Source: Paludibacteraceae bacterium
GTDB taxonomy: Bacteria > Bacteroidota > Bacteroidia > Bacteroidales > Paludibacteraceae
DNA length: 64,000 nucleotides
Direction: 5' to 3'
NCBI GenBank assembly: GCA_017551675.1
Contig: JAFZLC010000010.1
Span: 1-64,000, forward strand
This document shows, in pieces, positions 44,099 through 52,201 of this stretch. Every line of letters begins with the position of its first letter. Position 1 is the first letter of the stretch. Made by a program: the position numbers and the translations under genes. A model generated the notes under the pieces. It saw only the letters and a program-made list of their open reading frames with translations. It searched no databases and was not told where the DNA came from.

Positions 44099-44173
44099 CG
44101 AGGTGTAGCGCAGTCCGGTTAGCGCATCTGTTTTGGGACCAGAGGGTCGGGGGTTCGAATCCCTTCACCTCGA
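44099..44173 (+). tRNA. tRNA-Pro (anticodon TGG)
   Basis: Acceptor CGAGGTG with CACCTCG (7 perfect pairs), D stem GCGC/GCGC, anticodon stem TCTG/CAGA around loop with anticodon TGG (reads CCA, Pro), T arm with GGTTCGAATC, discriminator A. CCA not encoded. Followed directly by an intrinsic terminator. Confidence 0.95.
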
Positions 44174-44177
44174 CAAG

Positions 44178-44206
44178 GCTGAAAGAAATCTTTCAGCTTT
44201 TTTTTT
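44178..44206 (+). terminator. Intrinsic terminator of tRNA-Pro
   Basis: Stem gctgaaag (44178-44185) and ctttcagc (44190-44197), 4-base loop, then nine T (44198-44206), starting 5 bases after the tRNA. Confidence 0.93.
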
Positions 44207-44258
44207 GTCAAAACATGCAACATTAGGAACTAAAATACACAGATTTACCCCTTTTCAA

Positions 44259-44289
44259 TTGCACAATATTAATTTTTAAATTATTTTTG
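44259..44289 (+). promoter_or_regulatory. Promoter of the OMP-TamB-TamL unit
   Basis: TTG at 44259-44261, 20-base spacer, TATTTTTG at 44282-44289; predicted leader about 60 bases before the ATG at 44356. Confidence 0.6.
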
Positions 44290-44355
44290 CAATTAGGGAT
44301 GTATTTCAATTTATTGTAACACATTGCCTACGATTATCGTAAAGATGAATAATTT

Positions 44356-45237
44356 ATGAAGAAGATTGCATTACTCATAGTTTCCACAGCCCTATTTTTT
44401 AATATTTCTTGGGCTGAAGAGCAAGACAAGAAAGAGGTTTTGAATTTCGGCGTTGAGATTGGTGTTCATGCGCTGACAAAAGACGTCACTCCCCCTGAAA
44501 ATGTCCGCTTCTCCGAATATGGAGTTCAAGCATACTACATTCCTTGGAACATCGGTGCAGTTACAGAATATCTTTTCGGTAATGGAATGTTTGGCGTAGG
44601 TACAGGATTGAGACTTACCAGCTACACTGCTTTTTATGGTAGAAAAACCTCCTATTTTGAATGGAACATGAGACCAGAATCTTTAGAAGGTGACTACATC
44701 AAACTTCATAACATCAAACAATCAAACAACTATCTCGGATTCCCTATTTTATTCCGAATGTTCTTTGTTCCTCAATCCAATATCGTCAGACCTTATTTCA
44801 AATTAGATCTGTCCTTGAATTTCTTAGTAGTAAATAAAAACACCATCAACTTCGTAGAAGAGGATACCCCACTCTCTTATGTCGACAAAATCAACGAGAA
44901 CTTAGGTACCCCCGAGAAATTCAACTCCAATCTTGATTTCGTCCTAGGTTTGAGAGCAGGAAAAGATCCATTCTACGTCAATTTGGAAGCTCACTATCCT
45001 TCCTTCATACTGACAGACAGCCCTGTTTCCTTCTTCGGAACCGAAGACCTAAACATGCTGAATGTTGGTGTCAAACTGATGATTCAAGTTCCTATCCATT
45101 GGAGTGAATACAAAAAAGTACCAGAGGAAAAGAAAGAGGAAATCAAGTCTCAATATATCATCAACGAAGACCTCTTCGAACAACAACCTGCCGAAGACGA
45201 CTCAAACGGCGTCTTTAAAGCCGACGACGAAGATTGA
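44356..45237 (+). CDS. Outer-membrane beta-barrel (porin-family-like) protein
   Basis: 293 residues with signal peptide (MKKIALLIVSTALFFNISWA). Residues 28-235 alternate aromatic and polar positions and resemble small 8-10-stranded barrels annotated as porin family or OMP_b-brl in Bacteroidota (GVEIGVHALT, GAVTEYLFGNGMFGVGTGLR, LGLRAGKDPFYVNLEAHYP). The last 50 residues are a charged tail rich in Glu and Asp. Its TGA overlaps the TTG start of TamB, so translation of TamB likely depends on it. Function unknown; a role with the TAM proteins is inferred from coupling only. Confidence 0.78.
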   Translation: MKKIALLIVSTALFFNISWAEEQDKKEVLNFGVEIGVHALTKDVTPPENVRFSEYGVQAYYIPWNIGAVTEYLFGNGMFGVGTGLRLTSYTAFYGRKTSYFEWNMRPESLEGDYIKLHNIKQSNNYLGFPILFRMFFVPQSNIVRPYFKLDLSLNFLVVNKNTINFVEEDTPLSYVDKINENLGTPEKFNSNLDFVLGLRAGKDPFYVNLEAHYPSFILTDSPVSFFGTEDLNMLNVGVKLMIQVPIHWSEYKKVPEEKKEEIKSQYIINEDLFEQQPAEDDSNGVFKADDED

Positions 45238-48200
45238 TAAAAAAAATTGGGCATATTATCTTAATCACACTTGGCGTTCTTATCCTACTCAATGTGATTT
45301 TGCTATTTTCTCTCAACACTTCTTTCGTTCAACAGAAAATAGTAAGGAAGGTAACTTCAACTCTTTCAGAAAAAACCGGAACCAACATCGAAATCGGTCA
45401 TATCCAAATTGACCTCTTCGACGGACTATTCCTCGAAGACCTATTCCTCGAGGATACTCACCACGACACCTTGGCTTTTATCCACCAACTGAACGTAAAC
45501 TACTCCCTAAAAAATATATACAGACATAAAACACTCTCCCTTAGCAGAGTGGCTATTCAGGACTTTGTCATCAACCTAACAAAAGAGAACGACTCCACCG
45601 ACTACAACTACCAATTCTTTGTCGATGCCTTCTCTTCTGACAAACCTGACACCTCCGCATCCTCTCCATTCCAAATGGAAATCGGGCAAATCCTGCTAAT
45701 CGACGGCTCCTTCCGCCATAGCATCAAAGACGCCGAAAAAACGGAAGGACTCTTTAATGCAAACGACCTGCAAGTGGATAGCATCAACGCTAACCTCTCT
45801 CTCGGTCTCTACTTGCCTTCATTCATCTCCAGTGAAATCGATAACATATCTCTGAAAGAAAAAAGCGGACTAACTCTCCGTCACCTAGATGCCGAAGGTA
45901 CATTCTACCTCGACTCTCTTATCTCCATTCCTTCATTGATACTGGAGACACAAAACTCACAACTGTCGGGCGATTCCATCGAATACCACCTCTCTAATCA
46001 AGAAATCTTCGCTAAAATCTCAGAGTCTTCCATCGTTCCCTCTGATTTCAAATGCTTCTCCTCTGCCATTGACTCACTCTCGTCTTCCATCGCAGTTAAA
46101 ACTTCCGCCCATGTCCTCTTGCCTGCCATCGAGATAAACAATACCCAAATTGATTACCCCGACGTGCTAACAGTCTCTGCTAACCATCTAAGCATCGAGG
46201 ACATCAACAACTGGCAAAGCTCAAAACTGTCAGCTCTCATCAATAAATTAGAGGCAAATTGCCAACTCTCATCAGAAATGAAAAAGACATTGGGTATCGA
46301 GCTACCAACGGTAGTCGACTCCCTTCTTCCTTGCTCCGCTTCCTTACAACTGAACGGTTCACTGCCCCAACTAAAGGAGGAACTGACATTAGAAACACCT
46401 ATCGGAAGTGTCAGCACAAAAGGAAACACCTCCTATCTACACGAACAGGGCATTTTAAACTCAAACAACGATTGGAATGTCAATATCACAACCCTAAAGC
46501 CGATCATTCTCTCTGACATGGTGGAGCATATCAACGGACAACTGGAAAGTTCTCTTGCATGGAATCTGAAAAACAGCGATCCCATCATTCATCTTTCCTC
46601 TATTTTCCCTGCTATCACCATCAATCATTACGACTACGACACACTCAGATTGAATGGTGTCTATAAAGGAAAAGAGGACCTAACCATCGGTCTGTCGTCT
46701 CCAGACCCCAATTGTCATCTTTCCCTCAATGCGAACATTAAAGACTTAATGACAGACAAGATGCAATCTGATGTCACCCTCGACATCCGTCACATCGCCA
46801 CCGAAAAGCTACATCTGACAGACTCCACTCAAAACATAACCGTTCAGGGTGCATTCAAAGTGAACGGCACCGGCATGGATTACAACCAATGGAACGGAAC
46901 CATCGAAATTGACAGTCTCGCACTGACCAACAACGATGCCCACTACGCAATCCCTTACATCAAAGTGAAACAAGAAACGCAGGGAGAGAGCAAAAAGCTG
47001 GCTCTCAACACCCCTTTCCTCAACGGGAACATGCATGGCGTCTTCAAATACGAAGAGATATATCCTTGTTTCATCAACGTGATGCAGAAATATCTCCCTA
47101 CCTTTTTCCAATTGAAACAATCAACAGAAACCAATACAGACCTAGCCTTCCGATTCGACATCAGCGACATAGACTCTCTGATGAACTATCTGAACATCGA
47201 TCTTCACACAAAAGAGAAAATCACAATAAGTGGAGCATTAAACGAGAAGGAGAAGTCGCTGAAGATGGAACTGAACACACCTGAAATCATCTACAACAAA
47301 CTAGCTGCAGAGCCATCAAGAATTCATTTTGCCTCTCATAAGAGAAACAATACCCACGCACTGATTGGATCCATAGAATCTAAGATTCATCCTAACAAGG
47401 AGGACCCTTTCAACGCCCTATTCTCTGGGGAGATAATCATTCAAAACGACTCTGTCTATAACAAAGTAAAGGTGAGTACAGCACCCGACACTGCCTTCCT
47501 AAAAGGTAATTTCTACGATTGCATCTCATTTCATCCATTGGGTGAAGGGCAATACAAAATCAATGTCAACCTTTATCCATCAAATATTATTTTGCATCAA
47601 CAAGAACTTCAAAACAACGAAGCGCTTGTTCAGTTGCTTCCTGATAAGATCCTCATCTCTAACTTCGGATTGTCAGCCAACCAACAGCACTTGCTGTTGG
47701 CCGACGGTATTCTCTCCTCATCTTTGAACGATACACTATACGTCACATTTGATGATTTGAAACTTCAAACCATTCTGGGATTGATGTATCGAAATGATAT
47801 CCCTGCCGACTGCAACATCAACGGAAAGTTAAAAGCATGTGCCATTTTGGGTGAGAATTTCAGATTCTCCACCCGTGGTTTCAAAATGGATAGCATCCGA
47901 TACAATGACATCGAAATTGGCAACATGAACCTATCTGCCGTGTGGGACAATGCCCGCAAAGGTGTCTTTGCAAAGATGAAACTAGACAACGGCAACCAGC
48001 ACCTTATGGACATCAAAGGTGTGATCGAACCTGCCAAGCAACAGATGAAGATGACTGCCTTCCTCGACTCCATTCCTCTACAATTGGCCATGCCGATTGC
48101 CAGTGAGTATGTCTCCAACCTAAAAGGAAACATTGGTGCCAACATAACAGCGGAAGGCTCCTTCTCCAACCTCGACATCAATGGTTATGTCTATTTGAAA

Positions 48201-49727
48201 AATGCACAGGCGAAAGTGAACTACACAGGCGTCACCTACTTCATCTCCGATAGCATCAAACTAAATGGCAACCACTTCTATGCAAAGAGATTTAAGGTGA
48301 GAGATGACAATAACAACATTCTCTTCTTCGATGGGGATGTCACACACAAGGAATTCAAAACCTTCAATTACAAGATGCGCCTCAACATGAAGGACTTTGC
48401 CCTGCTAAACAACCCTAAGAGTCGCTCTAACATGGTATACGGAACTTTCTTTGTCAATGGTAAGGACCTAGTGTTGCAAGGCAATGAAAATGGAGCGGAG
48501 ATAACCGGTGAATTAAGCAATGCCGAAGGTACTTCCGTCAACATCATCCTTCCAGAAACCGTCACAGAGACACACACCTATGACAATATCGTTTACGTAA
48601 AATCAGAAGTGGAGGAAGAAAAAGACACTGTGAAAAAAGAGGTGGTTCATCCAAGCAACTTCGATCTCTATGCCAACCTCTCCGTCGGACTGACAGAGAA
48701 GGCCTCCTTCTACGTCAACTTAGCGGATGGTGCCATGATTCGTGGTAACGGAAACCTACGTGTTCTCTACGAAGACAATGACCTATTTATCTACAATCGA
48801 TTTACAGTGAATGATGGATATCTGAAAGTGAAGCTATCTGGATTGCCAACCAAAAAGTTCTCATTCCAAGAAGGTAGTTACGTGGATTTCACAGGCGACC
48901 CTATGAAACTGAAATTTAACGCCACCGCCACCTATAGTCTGACTGCTGATTTGACCACCCTTAGCTCTTCATTCTCAACCATGGGAATAAAGAACACGCA
49001 TGTTCCCGTTAATTGTAACCTGATTGCCTCAGGCAATTTAGAGGACATGACACTCTCGTACGATGTGGCGCTACCAAAGGCGGAAAAAGACATACAACAA
49101 GCGGTGGCAAGCATCATCAATACAGATAACATCAGAATCAAAGAGTTCGCCTATCTGATTGGTGTCGGAATGTTTAGCGACCCAAGCAATGAGGTACAAG
49201 GAAATGCCCTTATGTCATTTGCTTCCTCCTCCCTGTCTGCCACACTAAACAACGTGTTAGGCAAATTCCTTGGTGAGAAAGTGACCATTGGTACCGATAT
49301 CAGTTCATCCGACAACAGTTCCGAGTATGACGTGGGTGTCTCTGTCTCCACGAAACTGGCGAAAGACAAACTATTGGTCAGCACCAACATGGAGTTGCAA
49401 AATGCCGGTGGAGAAGATGAAAACTTCATGGCCGACTTTGACGCAGAATACCTCTTAGGAAAAACTGGTATGTTCCGTATCAAAGCCTATAATCATTCAA
49501 ACGACGACTTCTACAGACCAGCCAACAGTACCACCCAAGGTATTGGTATCTCTTTTGTGCGTGAATCGAAAAAGATCAGTGAACTGTTCAAAATAAAGAA
49601 CGAATTTAACACCCCAAAAAGGAAAGAAAAGAAGAAAGAAAAAATAAACTCTAAGGAGAAAAACAAAACAGAAAACGGTCAGCCGACCCAAACAAACTCA
49701 ACGCCAAAGAAGGAGGAGGAAGAATGA
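45234..49727 (+). CDS. tamB: Translocation/assembly module protein TamB
   Basis: 1497 residues, the size of TamB/AsmA-like bridge proteins. N-terminal membrane anchor (GHIILITLGVLILLNVILLF, about 6-25), then a very long repetitive beta-strand region expected to form a hydrophobic groove across the periplasm, and the C-terminal TamB (DUF490) domain at about 1080-1440, including FSFQEGSYVDFTGDPMKLKF and the region around GKFLGEKVTIGTDIS. TamB-type proteins carry lipids and/or assist outer-membrane protein assembly. The start is TTG, used because TTGA overlaps the previous stop and the anchor begins at once. A Lys/Glu-rich tail ends the protein. Its stop overlaps the TamL ATG. Confidence 0.93.
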   Translation: MIKKIGHIILITLGVLILLNVILLFSLNTSFVQQKIVRKVTSTLSEKTGTNIEIGHIQIDLFDGLFLEDLFLEDTHHDTLAFIHQLNVNYSLKNIYRHKTLSLSRVAIQDFVINLTKENDSTDYNYQFFVDAFSSDKPDTSASSPFQMEIGQILLIDGSFRHSIKDAEKTEGLFNANDLQVDSINANLSLGLYLPSFISSEIDNISLKEKSGLTLRHLDAEGTFYLDSLISIPSLILETQNSQLSGDSIEYHLSNQEIFAKISESSIVPSDFKCFSSAIDSLSSSIAVKTSAHVLLPAIEINNTQIDYPDVLTVSANHLSIEDINNWQSSKLSALINKLEANCQLSSEMKKTLGIELPTVVDSLLPCSASLQLNGSLPQLKEELTLETPIGSVSTKGNTSYLHEQGILNSNNDWNVNITTLKPIILSDMVEHINGQLESSLAWNLKNSDPIIHLSSIFPAITINHYDYDTLRLNGVYKGKEDLTIGLSSPDPNCHLSLNANIKDLMTDKMQSDVTLDIRHIATEKLHLTDSTQNITVQGAFKVNGTGMDYNQWNGTIEIDSLALTNNDAHYAIPYIKVKQETQGESKKLALNTPFLNGNMHGVFKYEEIYPCFINVMQKYLPTFFQLKQSTETNTDLAFRFDISDIDSLMNYLNIDLHTKEKITISGALNEKEKSLKMELNTPEIIYNKLAAEPSRIHFASHKRNNTHALIGSIESKIHPNKEDPFNALFSGEIIIQNDSVYNKVKVSTAPDTAFLKGNFYDCISFHPLGEGQYKINVNLYPSNIILHQQELQNNEALVQLLPDKILISNFGLSANQQHLLLADGILSSSLNDTLYVTFDDLKLQTILGLMYRNDIPADCNINGKLKACAILGENFRFSTRGFKMDSIRYNDIEIGNMNLSAVWDNARKGVFAKMKLDNGNQHLMDIKGVIEPAKQQMKMTAFLDSIPLQLAMPIASEYVSNLKGNIGANITAEGSFSNLDINGYVYLKNAQAKVNYTGVTYFISDSIKLNGNHFYAKRFKVRDDNNNILFFDGDVTHKEFKTFNYKMRLNMKDFALLNNPKSRSNMVYGTFFVNGKDLVLQGNENGAEITGELSNAEGTSVNIILPETVTETHTYDNIVYVKSEVEEEKDTVKKEVVHPSNFDLYANLSVGLTEKASFYVNLADGAMIRGNGNLRVLYEDNDLFIYNRFTVNDGYLKVKLSGLPTKKFSFQEGSYVDFTGDPMKLKFNATATYSLTADLTTLSSSFSTMGIKNTHVPVNCNLIASGNLEDMTLSYDVALPKAEKDIQQAVASIINTDNIRIKEFAYLIGVGMFSDPSNEVQGNALMSFASSSLSATLNNVLGKFLGEKVTIGTDISSSDNSSEYDVGVSVSTKLAKDKLLVSTNMELQNAGGEDENFMADFDAEYLLGKTGMFRIKAYNHSNDDFYRPANSTTQGIGISFVRESKKISELFKIKNEFNTPKRKEKKKEKINSKEKNKTENGQPTQTNSTPKKEEEE

Positions 49728-52054
49728 GCAATAGATTCATATTTATAATTCTGATGATCACCGCACTGCTGTCGGCCTGTTCCTCCACTAAATATGTGGA
49801 AGATGGCGACTACCTTCTTAACAAAACAAAGATTAAGGTGGAAAATGGCGAAGTGCCTGCCGACCAACTATACGACTATCTATACCAAAAGCCCAACAAG
49901 GATGTCTTGTTCATTCCGAAGATGGGACTTCACGTCTATTCTCTTTCTGGCAGAGACACCTCCAAGAAAATCAATCGCCTTTTACGTCGAATGGGTTCTG
50001 CTCCCGTCATCTACGACGAGAATCTAACAGAGAACACAGAAAGGCAACTCACCAAGAGGATGAAAAATTTAGGATATCTCAATGCAGAAGTGTCTCACTG
50101 CACAGACACCTCTGGGAAAAAGCTAAATATCACCTACTGCATTCGTCCGAAAGATCTCTACACAGTCAACTCTCTGAGAACAAAAGTGGAAACCAACGAT
50201 ATGCGAACGCTCCTGAAAACACGTTCTGCTAAGAAAATATTGAAAATCAAGGAGAACCAACCTTTTGAAGCAGAGACGTTCGACAATATGTCGGTAGACC
50301 TCACCAACCTCTTCTGGAGCATGGGCTACTATTATCTGACCAAAGATAACTTCTACTTCTTGGCAGACACCTCCATTGGCAATCATAAGGTGGACGTCAC
50401 TCTCGCTTACAGAAAAATAGCGAAAGACTCTCTCGACGAGGACTTGAGTCTCCGTCGATACACCTTTCGAAATGTAACCATACACAATGAGTATGGACGT
50501 GATTTGCCTCGATTAAAGCATAAGAAATCAAAGGGGCATAGGCTCTCCGACCGATTGAGAGACACTGTCGTCTACAAAGGTGTAACCATCATCAATGGAG
50601 AAGAGGGACTCATTCGCCCTACTGTATTATTCAACAACAACTTCATTCGTCCGGGACGATTCTACAGCAACCGATTGGTCGACAACACCTACAATTCAAT
50701 CAATGCACTAAGTGCCGTTAATCAGGTCGGTATTCAATTGGATCCCGTCGATTCTGCTCAGATTGATGCCAAGGTGACCTTAACCCCTGCCAACCTCTAT
50801 TACTTTCAATTTGGTATAGATGGAACGAATACGGCAGGCGACCTAGGTGTCTCCAGTTCGATATCCTTTCAGCAAAGAAACCTTTTCAAAGGGTCGGAAG
50901 TACTCAGTTTGAAATTGAATGGAGCATTTGAACATATCCGAGGTCACTCAGAATCGGTCGACGCCGACGACTACATTGCCACCGATAATTATTACGAATA
51001 CGGAGGTGAGGTAGCTCTCACCATACCGAGAATCATGCTAGCTCTTCTTCCTGAGCGATATCGCAGGCAAGTAGGAGCCTCCACCACCTTCTCGCTTGGT
51101 GCCAACTGGATGAAACGTCCTGAGTATGACAGACGATTCCTTAGTGCAGACTGGAAATACAATTGGTATACAAAGCGCAAAAGGATTCACCACACATTCA
51201 ATCTATGCAACATCAACTATGTGGTTTCCCCACGCACCTCCAAATGGTTCCAAAACTATCTGGAGCGTAGTGGAAATGAGCTACTAAAAGAGAGTTATAA
51301 AGACCAATTCATCACACGTTGCACCTACTCCGTAGTCTACGGAAGTGACCTATCCACCGATCTGCATAAGAAAGGATGGACCATTCGAAGCGAGATCAGT
51401 GTGGCTGGTACCGTTCCCTACCTTGCCTGCAAGATAGCCCATACAGAGAAAGAGAACGATGTTTACAACATTATCGGAACCCCATTTGCACAATATTCCA
51501 AGGCCACTTTTGATGTGACCAAAGCATTCTACGTCAAAGAGAAGACACAATTGGTAACACATGTCGGACTGGGAGTAGCCATTCCTTACGGCAACTCAGA
51601 CATTATGCCGTACGAGCAGCGATTCTTTGCGGGCGGTGCCAATACGGTTCGCGGATGGGACACCCGTGGTCTCGGTCCTGGAATCTTTAACTACCGAAAC
51701 GGAGGAAACTTCATCACGCAGACAGGCGATGTGAAGATGATTCTCAACTTTGAATACAGACAACAGACCAACACCTTCATCGACCTGGCCGCTTTTGTCG
51801 ATGCGGGTAATGTCTGGACCATCAAAAATTATGAAAAGCAACAAGGAGGCGTCTTTTACCTTAATGAATTCTACAAACAGTTAGGTTTATCATGGGGAAT
51901 CGGAATCCGACCTAACTTCAAGTTTATTATCATACGTTTGGATGCAGGTATGCAGATTTACGATCCATCCTACGCAATGGATGAACGATGGGTGATTACA
52001 AAACCATCATGGGATCGTTGCAGTTTGCACTTCGCTGTTGGATATCCGTTCTAA
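49724..52054 (+). CDS. tamL: TamL, lipoprotein form of TamA (Omp85 family)
   Basis: 776 residues. Lipoprotein signal peptide with Cys19 (ITALLSAC), then POTRA-type domains (about 25-330; e.g. YVEDGDYLLNKTKI, RQLTKRMKNLGYLNAEV) and a 16-strand Omp85 barrel with the conserved FFAGGANTVRGW (the G-x-x-x-x-RG-W/Y lid-lock motif family) and GPGIFNY, ending in LHFAVGYPF with terminal Phe. Bacteroidota carry this lipid-anchored TamA variant (TamL) next to TamB, exactly as here with a 4-base overlap. It inserts or assembles outer-membrane proteins with TamB. Confidence 0.92.
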   Translation: MSNRFIFIILMITALLSACSSTKYVEDGDYLLNKTKIKVENGEVPADQLYDYLYQKPNKDVLFIPKMGLHVYSLSGRDTSKKINRLLRRMGSAPVIYDENLTENTERQLTKRMKNLGYLNAEVSHCTDTSGKKLNITYCIRPKDLYTVNSLRTKVETNDMRTLLKTRSAKKILKIKENQPFEAETFDNMSVDLTNLFWSMGYYYLTKDNFYFLADTSIGNHKVDVTLAYRKIAKDSLDEDLSLRRYTFRNVTIHNEYGRDLPRLKHKKSKGHRLSDRLRDTVVYKGVTIINGEEGLIRPTVLFNNNFIRPGRFYSNRLVDNTYNSINALSAVNQVGIQLDPVDSAQIDAKVTLTPANLYYFQFGIDGTNTAGDLGVSSSISFQQRNLFKGSEVLSLKLNGAFEHIRGHSESVDADDYIATDNYYEYGGEVALTIPRIMLALLPERYRRQVGASTTFSLGANWMKRPEYDRRFLSADWKYNWYTKRKRIHHTFNLCNINYVVSPRTSKWFQNYLERSGNELLKESYKDQFITRCTYSVVYGSDLSTDLHKKGWTIRSEISVAGTVPYLACKIAHTEKENDVYNIIGTPFAQYSKATFDVTKAFYVKEKTQLVTHVGLGVAIPYGNSDIMPYEQRFFAGGANTVRGWDTRGLGPGIFNYRNGGNFITQTGDVKMILNFEYRQQTNTFIDLAAFVDAGNVWTIKNYEKQQGGVFYLNEFYKQLGLSWGIGIRPNFKFIIIRLDAGMQIYDPSYAMDERWVITKPSWDRCSLHFAVGYPF

Positions 52055-52056
52055 TA

Positions 52057-52170
52057 TTACTTAACCACCACAGCACGAACACTCTGTCCATGGAAAACAG
52101 CGTAACCACTACCCGTGTTTGATTGTATAGTGTAATAGGAATCATCCGGATCAGGAAGAAATAAATCCAT
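52057..52170 (-). pseudogene. Relict C-terminus of a FISUMP-like surface protein
   Basis: In the 147-base gap between tamL and the antiporter, the minus strand encodes 37 residues from an ATG at 52170: MDLFLPDPDDSYYTIQSN..., ending GYAVFHGQSVRAVVVK. The ending G-x-SVRAV and the FLP segment recall the C-terminus of the Fibrobacter-succinogenes-type paralogous (FISUMP) domain common in Bacteroidota surface proteins, but most of the domain is missing. Could also be a small intact gene. Similarity is from memory. Confidence 0.35.
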
Positions 52171-52201
52171 ATTAAGTCCTCTGATTTTCGCCCAGTATTT
52201 T

